From Lampris incognitus (lineage: Eukaryota > Chordata > Actinopteri > Lampriformes > Lampridae), in the NCBI RefSeq assembly GCF_029633865.1, contig NC_079212.1:66569844-66633843 (forward strand): 64,000 nucleotides of DNA. The letters are read 5' to 3'. The position numbers and the translations under genes were made by a program. Below the pieces are notes generated by a model, which was not told the DNA's origin, ran no database searches, and saw only the letters and a list, made by a program, of their open reading frames with translations. Shown piece after piece: positions 49,014 to 62,300 of this stretch. How positions within the stretch are numbered: the first letter of the stretch is position 1; every line of letters starts with the position of its first letter.

Positions 49014-51539
49014 GTACATGGTGTACAGATGAATAGAGGAGTGTTTAGGTATAGATGTCTATATATGGTGTATAGATGAATAGAGGAGTGTTTAGGTATA
49101 GATGTCTATACATAGTGTATAGATGAATAGAGGAGTGTTTAGGTATAGATGTCTATACAGGGTTTATAGATGAATAGATGAGTGTTTAGGTATAGATGTC
49201 TATACATAGTGTATAGATGAATAGAGGAGTGTTTAGGTATAGATGTCTATACAGAGTGTATAGATGAATAGAGGAGTGTCTAGGTATAGATGTCTGTACA
49301 TGGTGTACAGATGAATAGAAGAGTGTTTAGGTATAGATGTCTATATATGGTGTATAGATGAATATAGGTGTGTTTAGGTATAGACGTCTATACAGAGTTT
49401 ATAGAAGAATAGAAGAGTGTTTAGGTATAGATCTCTATACAGGGTGTATAGATGAATAGAGGAGTGTTTAGGTGTAGATGTCTGTACATGGTGTACAGAT
49501 GAATAGAGGAGTGTTTAGGTATATATGTCTATATATGGTGTATGGATGAATAGAGGAGTTTTTAGGTATAGATATCTATACGTAGTGTATAGGTGAATAG
49601 AGGAGTGTTTAGGTATAGATGCCTATACATGGTGTATAGATGAATAGAGGAGTGCTTAGGTATAGATGTCTGTACAGCGTGTATAGATGAATACAGGAGC
49701 GTTTAGGTATAGATGTCTATAGAGAGTGTATAGATGAATAGAGGAGTGTTTAGGTATAGATGTCTATACAGAGTGTATAGATGAATAGAGGAGTTTTTAG
49801 GTATAGATGTCTGTATATGGTGTACAGATGAATAGAGGATTGTTTAGGTATACATTTCTATACAGAGTGTATAGATGAATAGAGGAGTGTTTGGATATAG
49901 ATGTCTGTACATGGTGTACAGATGAATAGAGGAGTGTTTAGGTATAGTTGTCTATATATGGTGTATAGATGAATAGAGGTGTGTTTAGGTATAGATGTCT
50001 ATACATAGTGTATAGATGAATAGAGGAGTGTTTAGGTGTATAGATGTCTATACAGAGTGTATAGATGAATAGAGGAGTGTTTAGGTATAGATGTCTATAC
50101 AGAGTGTATAGATGAATAGAGGAGTGTTTAGGTATAGATGTCTATACAGAGTGTATAGATGAATAGAGGAGTGTTTAGGTATAGATGTCTATACAGAGTG
50201 TATAGATGAATAGAGGAGTGTTAGATATAGATGTCTGTACATGGTGTACAGATGAATAGAGGAGTGTTTAGGTATAGATGTCTATATATGGGGTATAGAT
50301 GAATATAGTTGTGTTTAGGTATAGACGTCTATACAGAGTGTATAGATGAATAGAGGAGTGTTTAGGTATAGATGTCTATATATGGGGTATAGATGAATAT
50401 AGTTGTGTTTAGGTATAGACGTCTACACAGGGTGTATAGATGAATAGAGGAGTGTTTAGGTATAGATGTCTGTACATGTTTCACAAATGAATAGAGGAGT
50501 GTTTAGGTATAGATGTCTGTATATGGTGTATAGATGAATAGAGGAGTGTTTAGGTATAGATGTCTATACAGCGTGTATAGATGAATAGAGGAGTGTCTAG
50601 GTATAGATGTCTATACAGTGTGTATAGATGAATAGAGGAGTGTTTAGGTATAGATGTCTATACCGAGTGTATAGATGAATAGAGGAGTGTTTAGGTATAG
50701 ATTTCTATACATGGTGTATAGATGAATAGAGGAGTGCTTAGGTATAGATGTCTATACAGCGTGTATAGATGAATAGAGGAGTGTCTAGGTATAGATGTCT
50801 ATACAGTGTGTATAGATGAATAGAGGAGTGTTTAGGTATAGATGTCTATACCGAGTGTATAGATGAATAGAGGAGTGTTTAGGTATAGATGTCTATACAA
50901 AGTGTATAGATGAATACAGGAGCGTTTAGGTATAGATGTCTATACAGAGTGTATAGATGAATAGAGGAGTTTTTAGGTATAGATGTCTGTATATGGTGTA
51001 CAGATGTATAGAGGATTGTTTAGGTATACATTTCTATACAGAGTGTATAGATGAATAGAGGAGTGTTTAGATATAGATGTCTGTACATGGTGTACAGATG
51101 AATAGAGGAGTGTTTAGGTATAGTTGTCTATATATGGTGTATAGATGAATAGAGGTGTGTTTAGGCATAGATGTCTATACATAGTGTATAGATGAATAGA
51201 GGAGTGTTTAGGTATAGATGTCTATACAGAGTGTATAGATGAATAGAGGAGTGTTTAGGTATAGATGTCTATACAGAGTGTATAGATGAATAGAGGAGTG
51301 TTTAGGTATAGATGTCTATACAGAGTGTATAGATGAATAGAGGAGTGTTAGATATAGATGTCTGTACATGGTGTACAGATGAATAGAGGAGTGTTTAGGT
51401 ATAGATGTCTATATATGGGGTATAGATGAATATAGTTGTGTTTAGGTATAGACGTCTATACAGAGTGTATAGATGAATAGAGGAGTGTTTAGGTATAGAT
51501 GTCTACACAGGGTGTATAGATGAATAGAGGAGTGTTTAG

Positions 51540-52808
51540 GTATAGATGTCTGTACATGTTTCACAAATGAACAGAGGAGTGTTTAGGTATAGATGTCTGT
51601 ATATGGTGTATAGATGAATAGAGGAGTGTTTAGGTATAGATGTCTATACAGAGTGTATCGATGAATAGTGGAGTGTTTAGGTATAGATGTCTATCCAGAG
51701 CGTATAGATGAATAGAGGTGTGTTTAGGCATAGATGTCTATACAGAGTGTATCGATGAATAGAGGAGTGTTTAGGTATAGATGTCTGTACATGGTGTACA
51801 GATGAATAGAGGAGTGTTTAGGTATAGATGTCTATATATGGTGTATAGATGAATAGAGTAGTGTTTAGGTATATATGTCTATACATAGTGTACAGATGAA
51901 TAGAGGAGTGTTTAGGTATAGATGTCTATACATAGTGTATAGGTGAATAGAGGAGTGTTTAGTTATAGATGTCTATACATAGTGTATAGATGATTAGAGG
52001 AGTGTTTAGGTATAGATGTCTATACAGAATGTATAGATGAATAGAGGAGTGCTTAGGTTTAGATGTCTATACAGGGTGTATAGATGAATAGAGGAGTGTT
52101 TAGGTATAGATGTTTATACAGGGTGTATAGATGAATGGAGGAGTGTTTAGGTATAGCTGTCTATACAAAGTGTATAGATGAATAGAGGAGTGTCTAGGTA
52201 TAGATGTCTGTACATGGTGTACAGATGAATAGAGGAGTGTTTAGGTATAGATGTCTATATATGGTGTATAGATGAATAGAGAAGTGTTTAGGTATAGATG
52301 TCTATACATAGTGTATAGATGAATAGAGGAGTGTTTAGGTATAGATGTCTATACAGAATGTATAGATGAATAGAGGAGTGTTTAGGTATAGATGTCTATA
52401 CATAGTTTATAGGTGAATAGAGGAGTGTTTAGGTATAGATATCTATACAGAGTGTATAGATGAATAGAGGAGTGTTTAGGTATAGATGTCTATACAGAGT
52501 GTATAGATGAATAGAGGAGTGTTTAGGTATAGATGTTTATACAGAGTGTATAGATGAATGGAGGAGTGTTTAGGTATAGCTGTCTATACAAAGTGTATAG
52601 ATGAATAGAGGAGTGTCTAGGTATAGATGTCTGTACATGGTCTACAGATGAATAGAGGAGTGTTTAGGTATAGATGTCTATATATGGTGTATAGATGAAG
52701 AGAGGTGTGTTTAGGTATAGACGTCTATATAGAGTTTATAGATGAATAGAGGAGTGTTTAGGTATAGATGTCTATACAGAGTGTATAGATGAATAGAGGT
52801 GTGTTTAG
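51540..52808. repeat. 1,269-bp tandem duplication (27 units), copy A
   Basis: TCACAAATGAACAG at 51561 recurs at 52830, and the following units (CTATCCAGAGCG, the TATATATGTC target unit, AGAGAAGTG) repeat in order at the same offset, exactly 27 x 47 bp. Copy B runs to about 54077. Confidence 0.85.
51874..51875. other. Unoccupied paralogue of the transposon target TA (copy 1)
   Basis: GGTATATATGTCTATACATAGTGTACAG-type unit with a single TA where the transposon sits in the unit at 32443/34062. It shares the diagnostic TGTACAG downstream and CTATCCAGAGCG upstream. Confidence 0.85.
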
Positions 52809-53142
52809 ATATAGATGTCTGTACATGTTTCACAAATGAACAGAGGAGTGTTTAGGTATAGATGTCTGTATATGGTGTATAGATGAATAGAGGAGTGTTT
52901 AGGTATAGATGTCTATACAGAGTGTATCGATGAATAGTGGAGTGTTTAGGTATAGATGTCTATCCAGAGCGTATAGATGAATAGAGGTGTGTTTAGGCAT
53001 AGATGTCTATACAGAGTGTATCGATGAATAGAGGAGTGTTTAGGTATAGATGTCTGTACATGGTGTACAGATGAATAGAGGAGTGTTTAGGTATAGATGT
53101 CTATATATGGTGTATAGATGAATAGAGTAGTGTTTAGGTATA

Positions 53143-53144
53143 TA
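53143..53144. other. Unoccupied paralogue of the transposon target TA (copy 2)
   Basis: The offset to the left flank of the transposon is 20,701 bp and to the right flank 19,081 bp. The difference, 1,620, is exactly the 1,618-bp element plus one TA. Confidence 0.88.
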
Positions 53145-56100
53145 TGTCTATACATAGTGTACAGATGAATAGAGGAGTGTTTAGGTATAGATGTCTATAC
53201 ATAGTGTATAGGTGAATAGAGGAGTGTTTAGTTATAGATGTCTATACATAGTGTATAGATGATTAGAGGAGTGTTTAGGTATAGATGTCTATACAGAATG
53301 TATAGATGAATAGAGGAGTGTTTAGGTTTAGATGTCTATACAGGGTGTATAGATGAATAGAGGAGTGTTTAGGTATAGATGTTTATACAGGGTGTATAGA
53401 TGAATGGAGGAGTGTTTAGGTATAGCTGTCTATACAAAGTGTATAGATGAATAGAGGAGTGTCTAGGTATAGATGTCTGTACATGGTGTACAGATGAATA
53501 GAGGAGTGTTTAGGTATAGATGTCTATATATGGTGTATAGATGAATAGAGAAGTGTTTAGGTATAGATGTCTATACATAGTGTATAGATGAATAGAGGAG
53601 TGTTTAGGTATAGATGTCTATACAGAATGTATAGATGAATAGAGGAGTGTTTAGGTATAGATGTCTATACATAGTTTATAGGTGAATAGAGGAGTGTTTA
53701 GGTATAGATATCTATACAGAGTGTATAGATGAATAGAGGAGTGTTTAGGTATAGATGTCTATACAGAGTGTATAGATGAATAGAGGAGTGTTTAGGTATA
53801 GATGTTTATACAGAGTGTATAGATGAATGGAGGAGTGTTTAGGTATAGCTGTCTATACAAAGTGTATAGATGAATAGAGGAGTGTCTAGGTATAGATGTC
53901 TGTACATGGTCTACAGATGAATAGAGGAGTGTTTAGGTATAGATGTCTATATATGGTGTATAGATGAAGAGAGGTGTGTTTAGGTATAGACGTCTATATA
54001 GAGTTTATAGATGAATAGAGGAGTGTTTAGGTATAGATGTCTATACAGAGTGTATAGATGAATAGAGGTGTGTTTAGATATAGATGTCTATAGAGAGTGA
54101 TTAGATGAATAGAGGAGTGTTTAAGTATAAATGTCTATATATAGTGTATAGATGAATAGAATAGTGTTTAGGTATAGATGTCTATAAAGAGTGTATAGAT
54201 GAATAGAGGAGTGTTTAGGTATAGATCTCTATACTGGGTGTATAGATGAATAGAGGAGTTTTTAGGTGTAGATGTCTATATATGGTGTATAGATGAATAG
54301 AGGAGTGTTTAGGTAAAGATATCTATACGTAGTGTATAGGTGAATAGAGGAGTGTTTAGGTATAGATGTCTATACATGGTGTATAGATGAATAGAGGAGT
54401 GCTTAGGTATAGATGTCTATACAGCGTGTATAGATGAATAGAGGAGTGTCTAGGTATAGATGTCTATACAGTGTGTATAGATGAATAGAGGAGTGTTTAG
54501 GTATAGCTGTCTATACCGAGTGTATAGATGAATAGAGGAGTGTTTAGGTATAGATATCTACACGTAGTGTATAGCAGAATAGAGGAGTGTTTAGGTATAG
54601 ATGTCTATACATGGTGTATAGATGAATAGAGGAATGCTTAGGTATAGATGTCTATACAGCGTGTATAGATGAATAGAGGAGTGTCTAGGTATAGATGTCT
54701 ATACAGTGTGTATAGATGAATAGAGGAGTGTTTAGGTATAGATGTCTATACCGACTGTATATATGAATAGAGGAGTGTTTAGGTATATATGTCTATACAA
54801 AGTGTATAGATGAATACAGGAGCGTTTAGGTATAGATGTCTACACAGAGTGTATAGATGAATAGAGGAGTGTTTAGGTATAGATCTCTATACAGGGTGTA
54901 TAGATGAATAGAGGAGTGTTTAGGTATATATGTCTATATATGGTGTATAGATGAATAGAGGAGTGTTTAGGTATAGATATCTATACGTAGTGTATAGGTG
55001 AATAGAGGAGTGTTTAGGTATAGATGTCTATACATGGTGTATAGATGAATAGAGGAGTGCTTAGGTATAGATGTCTATACAGCGTGTATAGATGAATAGA
55101 GGAGTGTCTAGGTATAGATGTCTATACAGTGTGTATAGATGAATAGAGGAGTGTTTAGGTATAGATGTCTATACCGAGTGTATAGATGAATAGAGGAGTG
55201 TTTAGGTATAGATGTCTATACAAAGTGTATAGATGAATACAGGAGCGTTTAGGTATAGATGTCTATAGAGAGTGTATAGATGAATAGAGGAGTGTTTAGG
55301 TATAGATGTCTATACAGAGTGTATAGATGAATAGAGGAGTTTTTAGGTATAGATGTCTGTATATGGTGTACAGATGAATAGAGGATGGTTTAGGTATAAA
55401 TTTCTATACAGAGTGTATAGATGAATAGAGGAGTGTTTAGATATAGATGTCTGTACATGGTGTACAGATGAATAGAGGAGTGTTTAGGTATAGTTGTCTA
55501 TATATGGTGTATAGATGAATAGAGGTGTGTTTAGGTATAGATGTCTATACATAGTGTATAGATGAATAGAGGAGTGTTTAGGTATAGATGTCTATACAGA
55601 GTGTATAGATGAATAGAGGAATGTTTAGGTATAGATGTCTATACAGAGTGTATAGATGAATAGAGGAGTGTTTAGGTATAGATGTCTATACAGAGTGTAT
55701 AGATGAATAGAGGAGTGTTTAGGTATAGATGTCTATACAGAGTGTATAGATGAATAGAGGAGTGTTTAGATATAGATGTCTGTACATGGTGTACAGATGA
55801 ATAGAGGAGTGTTTAGGTATAGATGTCTATATATGGTGTATAGATGAATATAGTTGTGTTTAGGTATAGACGTCTATACAGAGTGTATAGATGAATAGAG
55901 GAGTGTTTAGGTATAGATGTCTACACAGGGTGTATAGATGAACAGAGGAGTGTTTAGGTATAGATGTCTGTACATGTTTCACAAATGAATAGAGGAGTGT
56001 TTAGGTATAGATGTCTGTATATGGTGTATAGATGAATAGAGGAGTGTTTAGGTATAGATGTCTATACAGAGTGTATCGATGAATAGTGGAGTGTTTAGGT

Positions 56101-56271
56101 ATAGATGTCTATACAGAGCGTATAGATGAATAGAGGTGTGTTTAGGCATAGATGTCTATACAGAGTGTATAGATGAATAGAGGAGTGTTTAGGTATAGAT
56201 GTCTGTACATGGTGTACAGATGAATAGAGGAGTGTTTAGGTATAGATGTCTATATATGGTGTATAGATGAA
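53145..56271. repeat. 3.1-kb block paralogous to 34064-37190
   Basis: Offset 19,081 bp: TGTCTATACATAGTGTACAG (34064/53145), TAAGTATAAATG (35041/54122) and AGGATGGTTT (36301/55382). The match ends near 37190/56271. Confidence 0.85.
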
Positions 56272-56958
56272 TAGAGTAGTGTTTAGGTATATATGTCTAT
56301 ACATAGTGTATAGATGAATAGAGGAGTGTTTAGGTATAGATGTCTATACATAGTGTATAGGTGAATAGAGGAGTGTTTAGTTATAGATGTCTATACATAG
56401 TGTATAGATGATTAGAGGAGTGTTTAGGTATAGATGTCTATACAGAATGTATAGATGAATAGAGGAGTGTTTAGGTTTAGATGTCTATACAGGGTGTATA
56501 GATGAATAGAGGAGTGTTTAGGTATAGATGTTTATACAGGGTGTATAGATGAATGGAGGAGTGTTTAGGTATAGCTGTCTATACAAAGTGTATAGATGAA
56601 TAGAGGAGTGTCTAGGTATAGATGTCTGTACATGGTGTACAGATGAATAGAGGAGTGTTTAGGTATAGATGTCTATATATGGTGTATAGATGAATAGAGG
56701 AGTGTTTAGGTATAGATGTCTATACATAGTGTATAGATGAATAGAGGAGTGTTTAGGTATAGATGTCTATACAGAATGTATAGATGAATAGAGGAGTGTT
56801 TAGGTATAGATGTCTATACATAGTTTATAGGTGAATAGAGGAGTGTTTAGGTATAGATATCTATACAGAGTGTATAGATGAATAGAGGAGTGTTTAGGTA
56901 TAGATGTCTATACAGAGTGTATAGATGAATAGAGGAGTGTTTAGATATAGATGTCTGT

Positions 56959-59330
56959 ACATGGTTTACAGATGAATAGAGGAGTGTTTAGGTATAGTTG
57001 TCTATATATGGTGTATAGATGAATAGAGGTGTGTTTAGGTATAGATGTCTATACATAGTGTATAGATGAGTAGAGGAGTGTTTAGGTATAGATGTCTATA
57101 CAGAGTGTATAGATGAATAGAGGAATGTTTAGGTATAGATGTCTATACAGAGTGTATAGATGAATAGAGGAGTGTTTAGGTATAGATGTCTATACAGAGT
57201 GTATAGATGAATAGAGGAGTGTTTAGGTATAGATGTCTATACAGAGTGTATAGATGAATAGAGGAGTGTTTAGATATAGATGTCTGTACATGGTGTACAG
57301 ATGAATAGAGGAGTGTTTAGGTATAGATGTCTATATATGGTGTATAGATGAATATAGTTGTGTTTAGGTATAGACGTCTATACAGAGTGTATAGATGAAT
57401 AGAGGAGTGTTTAGGTATAGATGTCTACACAGGGTATATAGATGAACAGAGGAGTGTTTAGGTATAGATGTCTGTACATGTTTCACAAATGAATAGAGGA
57501 GTGTTTAGGTATAGATGTCTGTATATGGTGTATAGATGAATAGAGGAGTGTTTAGGTATAGATGTCTATACAGAGTGTATCGATGAATAGTGGAGTGTTT
57601 ATGTATAGATGTCTATACAGAGCGTATATATGAATAGAGGTGTGTTTAGGCATAGATGTCTATACAGAGTGTATAGATGAATAGAGGAGTGTTTAGGTAT
57701 AGATGTCTGTACATGGTGTACAGATGAATAGAGGAGTGTTTAGGTATAGATGTCTATATATGGTGTATAGATGAATAGAGTAGTGTTTAGGTATATATGT
57801 CTATACATAGTGTATAGATGAATAGAGGAGTGTTTAGGTATAGATGTCTATACATAGTGTATAGGTGAATAGAGGAGTGTTTAGTTATAGATGTCTATAC
57901 ATAGTGTATAGATGATTAGAGGAGTGTTTAGGTATAGATGTCTATACAGAATGTATAGATGAATAGAGGAGTGTTTAGGTTTAGATGTCTATACAGGTTG
58001 TATAGATGAATAGAGGAGTGTTTAGGTATAGATGTTTATACAGGGTGTATAGATGAATGGAGGAGTGTTTAGGTATAGCTGTCTATACAAAGTGTATAGA
58101 TGAATAGAGGAGTGTCTAGGTATAGATGTCTGTACATGGTGTACAGATGAATAGAGGAGTGTTTAGGTATAGATGTCTATATATGGTGTATAGATGAATA
58201 GAGGAGTGTTTAGGTATAGATGTCTATACATAGTGTATAGATGAATAGAGGAGTGTTTAGGTATAGATGTCTATACAGAATGTATAGATGAATAGAGGAG
58301 TGTTTAGGTATAGATGTCTATACATAGTTTATAGGTGAATAGAGGAGTGTTTAGGTATAGATATCTATACAGAGTGTATAGATGAATAGAGGAGTGTTTA
58401 GGTATAGATGTCTATACAGAGTGTATAGATGAATAGAGGAGTGTTTAGGTATAGATGTTTATACAGAGTGTATAGATGAATGGAGGAGTGTTTAGGTATA
58501 GCTGTCTATACAAAGTGTATAGATGAATAGAGGAGTGTCTAGGTATAGATGTCTGTACATGGTCTACAGATGAATAGAGGAGTGTTTAGGTATAGATGTC
58601 TATATATGGTGTATAGATGAAGAGAGGTGTGTTTAGGTATAGACGTCTATATAGAGTTTATAGATGAATAGAGGAGTGTTTAGGTATATATGTCTATACA
58701 GAATGTATAGATGAATAGAGGAGTGTTTAGGTATAGATGTCTATACAGAATGTATAGATGAATAGAGGAGTGTTTAGGTATAGATGTCTATACAGGGTTT
58801 ATAGATGAATAGATGAGTGTTTAGGTATAGATGTCTATACATAGTGTATAGATGAATAGAGGAGTGTTTAGGTATAGATGTCTATACAGAGTGTATAGAT
58901 GAATAGAGGAGTGTCTAGGTATAGATGTCTGTACATGGTGTACAGATGAATAGAAGAGTGTTTAGGTATAGATGTCTATATATGGTGTATAGATGAATAT
59001 AGGTGTGTTTAGGTATAGACGTCTATACAGAGTTTATAGAAGAATAGAAGAGTGTTTAGGTATAGATCTCTATACAGGGTGTATAGATGAATAGAGGAGT
59101 GTTTAGGTGTAGATGTCTGTACATGGTGTACAGATGAATAGAGGAGTGTTTAGGTATATATGTCTATATATGGTGTATGGATGAATAGAGGAGTTTTTAG
59201 GTATAGATATCTATACGTAGTGTATAGGTGAATAGAGGAGTGTTTAGGTATAGATGCCTATACATGGTGTATAGATGAATAGAGGAGTGCTTAAGTATAG
59301 ATGACTGTACAGCGTGTATAGATGAATAGA
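56959..59330. repeat. Block duplicated at about 60343-62996 with a 282-bp insertion in the second copy
   Basis: ACATGGTTT at 56959 and 60343 and TTTATGTATAG near 57599 and 60983 give an offset of 3,384 bp (72 units). ATGACTGTAC at 59301 and 62967 gives 3,666 bp (78 units). The second copy therefore gained six units between these points, apparently near 61770. Confidence 0.8.
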
Positions 59331-62300
59331 GGAGTGTCTAGGTATAGATGTCTATACAGTGTGTATAGATGAATAGAGGAGTGTTTAGGTATAGATGTCT
59401 ATACCGAGTGTAGAGATGAATAAAGGAGTGTTTAGGTATAGATATCTATACGTAGTGTATAGGTGAATAGAGGAGTGTTTAGGTATAGATGTCTATACAG
59501 AGTGTATCGATGAATAGTGGAGTGTTTAGGTATAGATGTCTATACAGAGCGTATAGATGAATAGAGGTGTGTTTAGGCATAGATGTCTATACAGAGTGTA
59601 TAGATGAATAGAGGAGTGTTTAGGTATAGATGTCTGTACATGGTGTACAGATGAATAGAGGAGTGTTTAGGTATAGATGTCTATATATGGTGTATAGATG
59701 AATAGAGTAGTGTTTAGGTATATATGTCTATACATAGTGTATAGATGAATAGAGGAGTGTTTAGGTATAGATGTCTATACATAGTGTATAGGTGAATAGA
59801 GGAGTGTTTAGTTATAGATGTCTATACATAGTGTATAGATGATTAGAGGAGTGTTTAGGTATAGATGTCTATACAGAATGTATAGATGAATAGAGGAGTG
59901 TTTAGGTTTAGATGTCTATACAGGGTGTATAGATGAATGGAGGAGTGTTTAGGTATAGCTGTCTATACAAAGTGTATAGATGAATAGAGGAGTGTCTAGG
60001 TATAGATGTCTGTACATGGTGTACAGATGAATAGAGGAGTGTTTAGGTATAGATGTCTATATATGGTGTATAGATGAATAGAGGAGTGTTTAGGTATAGA
60101 TGTCTATACATAGTGTATAGATGAATAGAGGAGTGTTTAGGTATAGATGTCTATACAGAATGTATAGATGAATAGAGGAGTGTTTAGGTATAGATGTCTA
60201 TACATAGTTTATAGGTGAATAGAGGAGTGTTTAGGTATAGATATCTATACAGAGTGTATAGATGAATAGAGGAGTGTTTAGGTATAGATGTCTATACAGA
60301 GTGTATAGATGAATAGAGGAGTGTTTAGATATAGATGTCTGTACATGGTTTACAGATGAATAGAGGAGTGTTTAGGTATAGTTGTCTATATATGGTGTAT
60401 AGATGAATAGAGGAGTGTTTAGGTATAGATGTCTATACATAGTGTATAGATGAGTAGAGGAGTGTTTAGGTATAGATGTCTATACAGAGTGTATAGATGA
60501 ATAGAGGAATGTTTAGGTATAGATGTCTATACAGAGTGTATAGATGAATAGAGGAGTGTTTAGGTATAGATGTCTATACAGAGTGTATAGATGAATAGAG
60601 GAGTGTTTAGGTATAGATGTCTATACAGAGTGTATAGATGAATAGAGGAGTGTTTAGATATAGATGTCTGTACATGGTGTACAGATGAATAGAGGAGTGT
60701 TTAGGTATAGATGTCTATATATGGTGTATAGATGAATATAGTTGTGTTTAGGTATAGACGTCTATACAGAGTGTATAGATGAATAGAGGAGTGTTTAGGT
60801 ATAGATGTCTACACAGGGTATATAGATGAACAGAGGAGTGTTTAGGTATAGATGTCTGTACATGTTTCACAAATGAATAGAGGAGTGTTTAGGTATAGAT
60901 GTCTGTATATGGTGTATAGATGAATAGAGGAGTGTTTAGGTATAGATGTCTATACAGAGTGTATCGATGAATAGTGGAGTGTTTATGTATAGATGTCTAT
61001 ACAGAGCGTATAGATGAATAGAGGTGTGTTTAGGCATAGATGTCTATACAGAGTGTATAGATGAATAGAGGAGTGTTTAGGTATAGATGTCTGTACATGG
61101 TGTACAGATGAATAGAGGAGTGTTTAGGTATAGATGTCTATATATGGTGTATAGATGAATAGAGTAGTGTTTAGGTATATATGTCTATACATAGTGTATA
61201 GATGAATAGAGGAGTGTTTAGGTATAGATGTCTATACATAGTGTATAGGTGAATAGAGGAGTGTTTAGTTATAGATGTCTATACATAGTGTATAGATGAT
61301 TAGAGGAGTGTTTAGGTATAGATGTCTATACAGAATGTATAGATGAATAGAGGAGTGTTTAGGTTTAGATGTCTATACAGGTTGTATAGATGAATAGAGG
61401 AGTGTTTAGGTATAGATGTTTATACAGGGTGTATAGATGAATGGAGGAGTGTTTAGGTATAGCTGTCTATACAAAGTGTATAGATGAATAGAGGAGTGTC
61501 TAGGTATAGATGTCTGTACATGGTGTACAGATGAATAGAGGAGTGTTTAGGTATAGATGTCTATATATGGTGTATAGATGAATAGAGGAATGTTTAGGTA
61601 TAGATGTCTATACATAGTGTATAGATGAATAGAGGAGTGTTTAGGTATAGATGTCTATACAGAATGTATAGATGAATAGAGGAGTGTTTAGGTATAGATG
61701 TCTATACATAGTTTATAGGTGAATAGAGGAGTGTTTAGGTATAGATATCTATACAGAGTGTATAGATGAATAGAGGAGTGTCTAGGTATAGATGTCTGTA
61801 CATGGTGTACAGATGAATAGAGGAGTGTTTAGGTATAGATGTCTATATATGGTGTATAGATGAATAGAGGAGTGTTTAGGTATAGATGTCTATACATAGT
61901 GTATAGATGAATAGAGGAGTGTTTAGGTATAGATGTCTATACAGAATGTATAGATGAATAGAGGAGTGTTTAGGTATAGATGTCTATACATAGTTTATAG
62001 GTGAATAGAGGAGTGTTTAGGTATAGATATCTATACAGAGTGTATAGATGAATAGAGGAGTGTTTAGGTATAGATGTCTATACAGAGTGTATAGATGAAT
62101 AGAGGAGTGTTTAGGTATAGATGTTTATACAGAGTGTATAGATGAATGGAGGAGTGTTTAGGTATAGCTGTCTATACAAAGTGTATAGATGAATAGAGGA
62201 GTGTCTAGGTATAGATGTCTGTACATGGTCTACAGATGAATAGAGGAGTGTTTAGGTATAGATGTCTATATATGGTGTATAGATGAAGAGAGGTGTGTTT